A stretch of 14,357 nucleotides of DNA from DASZZY01 sp036260395. GTDB taxonomy: Bacteria > Actinomycetota > UBA4738 > CALAEC01. The stretch is taken from assembly GCA_036260395.1 (NCBI GenBank), contig DASZZY010000150.1, positions 1 to 14,357 on the forward strand. The letters run 5' to 3'. The number at the start of each line of letters is the position of its first letter. Position 1 is the first letter of the stretch. Of this stretch, positions 13,403 to 14,357 are shown piece by piece. Under the pieces are notes generated by a model. It was not told the DNA's origin. It worked only from the letters and a program-made list of their open reading frames with translations, and ran no database searches. Position numbers and translations under genes: made by a program.

Positions 13403-13918
13403 TCACGCGGAGCGGACGCCGCGGCGGGGAGCGGGCGCCGGCTCCTCGGCCAGGGCGCCCTCGGAGTCGACCACCCGGGCGGTCACCGGCGAGGACAGGA
13501 CGATCGAGGTGATCGTCTCGGAGTAGCTGTTGAGGCGGTCGATGAGCTCCTGGAGGTGCTCCACGGAGCGGACCGCCACCTTGGCGATGTAGGAGTCCTC
13601 CCCCGTCACCCGGTGGCACTCGAGGATCTCCGGGATCGACCGGGTCTGCTCGCCCAGCTCCAGGCAGCTCAGGTCCCCGGCGGCCCGCATCCGGACGAAC
13701 GCCAGGATCGGGTATCCCACCTTCGACAGGTCCAGCTGCACGCGGTACCCGACGATCACGCCAGCTTCCTCGAGCCGGCGGACCCGCTCGGCGACGGCCG
13801 GAGGCGTGAGCGCGACGCGCCGCCCGAGCTCGCTGTACGTCATCCGCGCGTTCGCCTGGAGCTCCCGCAGGATCGCCAGATCCGTGGGGTCCAGCGGCTG
13901 TTCAGGAACGAAAGCCAT
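13403..13918 (-). CDS. Lrp/AsnC-family transcriptional regulator
   Basis: Lrp/AsnC proteins are DNA-binding regulators that usually sense amino acids and often control a neighbouring transporter. Seen: 171 residues. The N-terminal winged helix-turn-helix begins LDPTDLAILRELQANARMTY (9-28); its recognition helix lies in LTPPAVAERVRRLEEAGVI (37-55). A linker strand follows (VGYRVQLDLSKVGYP), then the ligand-sensing RAM domain (about 70-145), with the usual V-T-G-E-D-S-Y-I-A-K-V segment at 104-114 and a hydrophobic strand ending SIVLSS. The last 20 residues are a Pro/Arg/Ala-rich tail. The ATG complementary to 13916-13918 has GGAGGG about 9 bases upstream. It is divergent from an EamA exporter, the arrangement expected for a local regulator of that exporter; this is inference. 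Confidence 0.95.
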   Translation of the reverse strand: MAFVPEQPLDPTDLAILRELQANARMTYSELGRRVALTPPAVAERVRRLEEAGVIVGYRVQLDLSKVGYPILAFVRMRAAGDLSCLELGEQTRSIPEILECHRVTGEDSYIAKVAVRSVEHLQELIDRLNSYSETITSIVLSSPVTARVVDSEGALAEEPAPAPRRGVRSA

Positions 13919-13937
13919 CGCCCTCTCCCTCCATCGA

Positions 13938-13971
13938 TTCGAAAAGTACGCCCGGGGAACTCCTTCGAAAA
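13938..13971. promoter_or_regulatory. Candidate Lrp operator: two TTCGAAAA repeats
   Basis: TTCGAAAA occurs at 13938-13945 and 13964-13971, 26 bp apart start to start. Each copy contains the palindrome TTCGAA. The repeats flank the minus-strand -10-like TACTTT (13948-13943) of the Lrp gene and lie just upstream of the exporter promoter. The spacing is near two and a half helical turns. Binding by the neighbouring regulator is inferred. Confidence 0.4.
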
Positions 13972-13998
13972 ATCATTCTCGCAGACCCTCGGGCTTTC

Positions 13999-14004
13999 TA
14001 TCAT
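13999..14004 (+). promoter_or_regulatory. -10 box (TATCAT) for the EamA gene, leaderless geometry
   Basis: TATCAT is followed by GGCGGC and then the ATG at 14011, 6 bases away, with no Shine-Dalgarno sequence. A weak -35 (TTCTCG, 13976-13981) lies 17 bp upstream, directly beside the second TTCGAAAA repeat. Confidence 0.55.
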
Positions 14005-14010
14005 GGCGGC

Positions 14011-14357
14011 ATGGCCGATGGCAACGGCTCCGCCCCTCGCGCCGAGAACAGCCCCGCGGCCATCTGGGCCGCCATGGCCGCGATCTACGTCATCTGGGGC
14101 TCGACGTACCTGGCCATCCGGGTCGCGGTCGAGACCCTCCCCCCGCTGCTGATGGCCTCGGTCCGGTTCCTGGTGGCCGGCGGCCTGCTCTATGCGTGGG
14201 CCATCCGCCGCGGAGCCCGCTCGGAGGACCGGCCGACGGCGAGGCAGTGGCGCGCCTCGGCGATCGTCGGGACGGCGCTGCTGCTCGGCGGGAACGGCGG
14301 CGTGGTCCTCGCCGAGCAGACGGTCCCTTCCGGCATCGCCGCCCTGCTGGTGGCCAC
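14011..14357 (+). CDS. EamA/DMT-family exporter, truncated by window edge
   Basis: EamA (drug/metabolite transporter) proteins are ten-helix inner-membrane carriers, many exporting amino acids or other metabolites. Seen: 115 complete codons with no stop. A polar N-terminus of about 15 residues is followed by helix 1 containing AIYVIWGSTYLAIR (24-37), the W-G-S/T-x-x motif typical of the family. PPLLMASVRFLVAGGLLYAW (44-63) follows with the conserved R-F. Then comes a hydrophobic helix with LLLGGNGGVVLAEQTVPSG, a run I associate with the YedA-like subgroup. About two-thirds of the protein lies beyond the window. The leaderless-type -10 box 6 bases before the ATG supports this start. The divergent Lrp regulator suggests amino-acid-responsive export, but the substrate is not readable. 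Confidence 0.93.
   Translation, partial: MADGNGSAPRAENSPAAIWAAMAAIYVIWGSTYLAIRVAVETLPPLLMASVRFLVAGGLLYAWAIRRGARSEDRPTARQWRASAIVGTALLLGGNGGVVLAEQTVPSGIAALLVA

Noticed and set aside
1..14357. Search for CRISPR arrays, insertion-sequence ends, att sites, tRNAs or a defence island
   Set aside because: No regularly spaced repeats, transposase or integrase motifs, tRNA-like cloverleaf or base-composition shift were seen. All gaps between genes are about 110 bp or less.

Overview
The window is very GC-rich (clearly above 70% by eye), with GTG starts about as common as ATG. Genes are packed tightly, with 4-nt ATGA/GTGA overlaps and intergenic gaps of at most about 110 bp. Gene content points to an Actinomycetota bacterium: a short 6-phosphogluconate dehydrogenase, a transaldolase-fusion-type glucose-6-phosphate isomerase, a luciferase-like (LLM) flavin oxidoreductase, DUF4349 and several Gly/Ala-rich lipoproteins. 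Many promoters have a TAnnnT -10 box placed directly before the start codon. I cannot place it below phylum. There are no rRNAs, tRNAs, insertion sequences, phage genes or CRISPR arrays. It reads as ordinary chromosome, not a mobile island.

Layout: (1) 1-402, minus: 5'-intact but window-truncated site-2 protease. (2) 471-2816, plus: greA, a short NfeD-like membrane protein, an overlapping lipoprotein, and a two-helix ion channel with a cytoplasmic RCK/TrkA module. (3) 5209-2821, minus: an operon of CDP-alcohol phosphatidyltransferase, D-2-hydroxyacid dehydrogenase and class-I-glutamine-amidotransferase-like C26 hydrolase, joined by two ATGA overlaps. (4) 5269-10968, plus: pgi, gnd and zwf (glucose-6-phosphate branch point and oxidative pentose-phosphate pathway), then a lipoprotein, a two-helix membrane protein, a ferritin-like di-iron protein and a 64-residue protein. 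(5) 11354-10983, minus: a paired-CBS protein. (6) 11461-12321, plus: a DUF4349 lipoprotein. (7) 13918-12331, minus: an Lrp/AsnC regulator followed by an LLM oxidoreductase. (8) 14011 to the window end, plus: a truncated EamA-family exporter, divergent from the Lrp gene.

How they work together: pgi and zwf compete for glucose-6-phosphate, and gnd and zwf overlap by one base, so the oxidative pentose-phosphate enzymes are co-expressed. No transketolase, transaldolase, OpcA or 6-phosphogluconolactonase gene lies beside them here. The Lrp regulator probably controls itself and the divergent exporter, since two TTCGAAAA copies sit 26 bp apart between them.

The most distinctive signal is regulatory. 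At least seven genes carry a TAnnnT hexamer followed by exactly 6 or 7 bases and then the start codon, with no Shine-Dalgarno sequence. That is the expected geometry of leaderless transcripts. Other genes here (gnd, the 64-aa gene, the DUF4349 gene, the Lrp gene) keep a leader and a purine-rich ribosome site. I see no convincing new multi-gene defence or mobile system.
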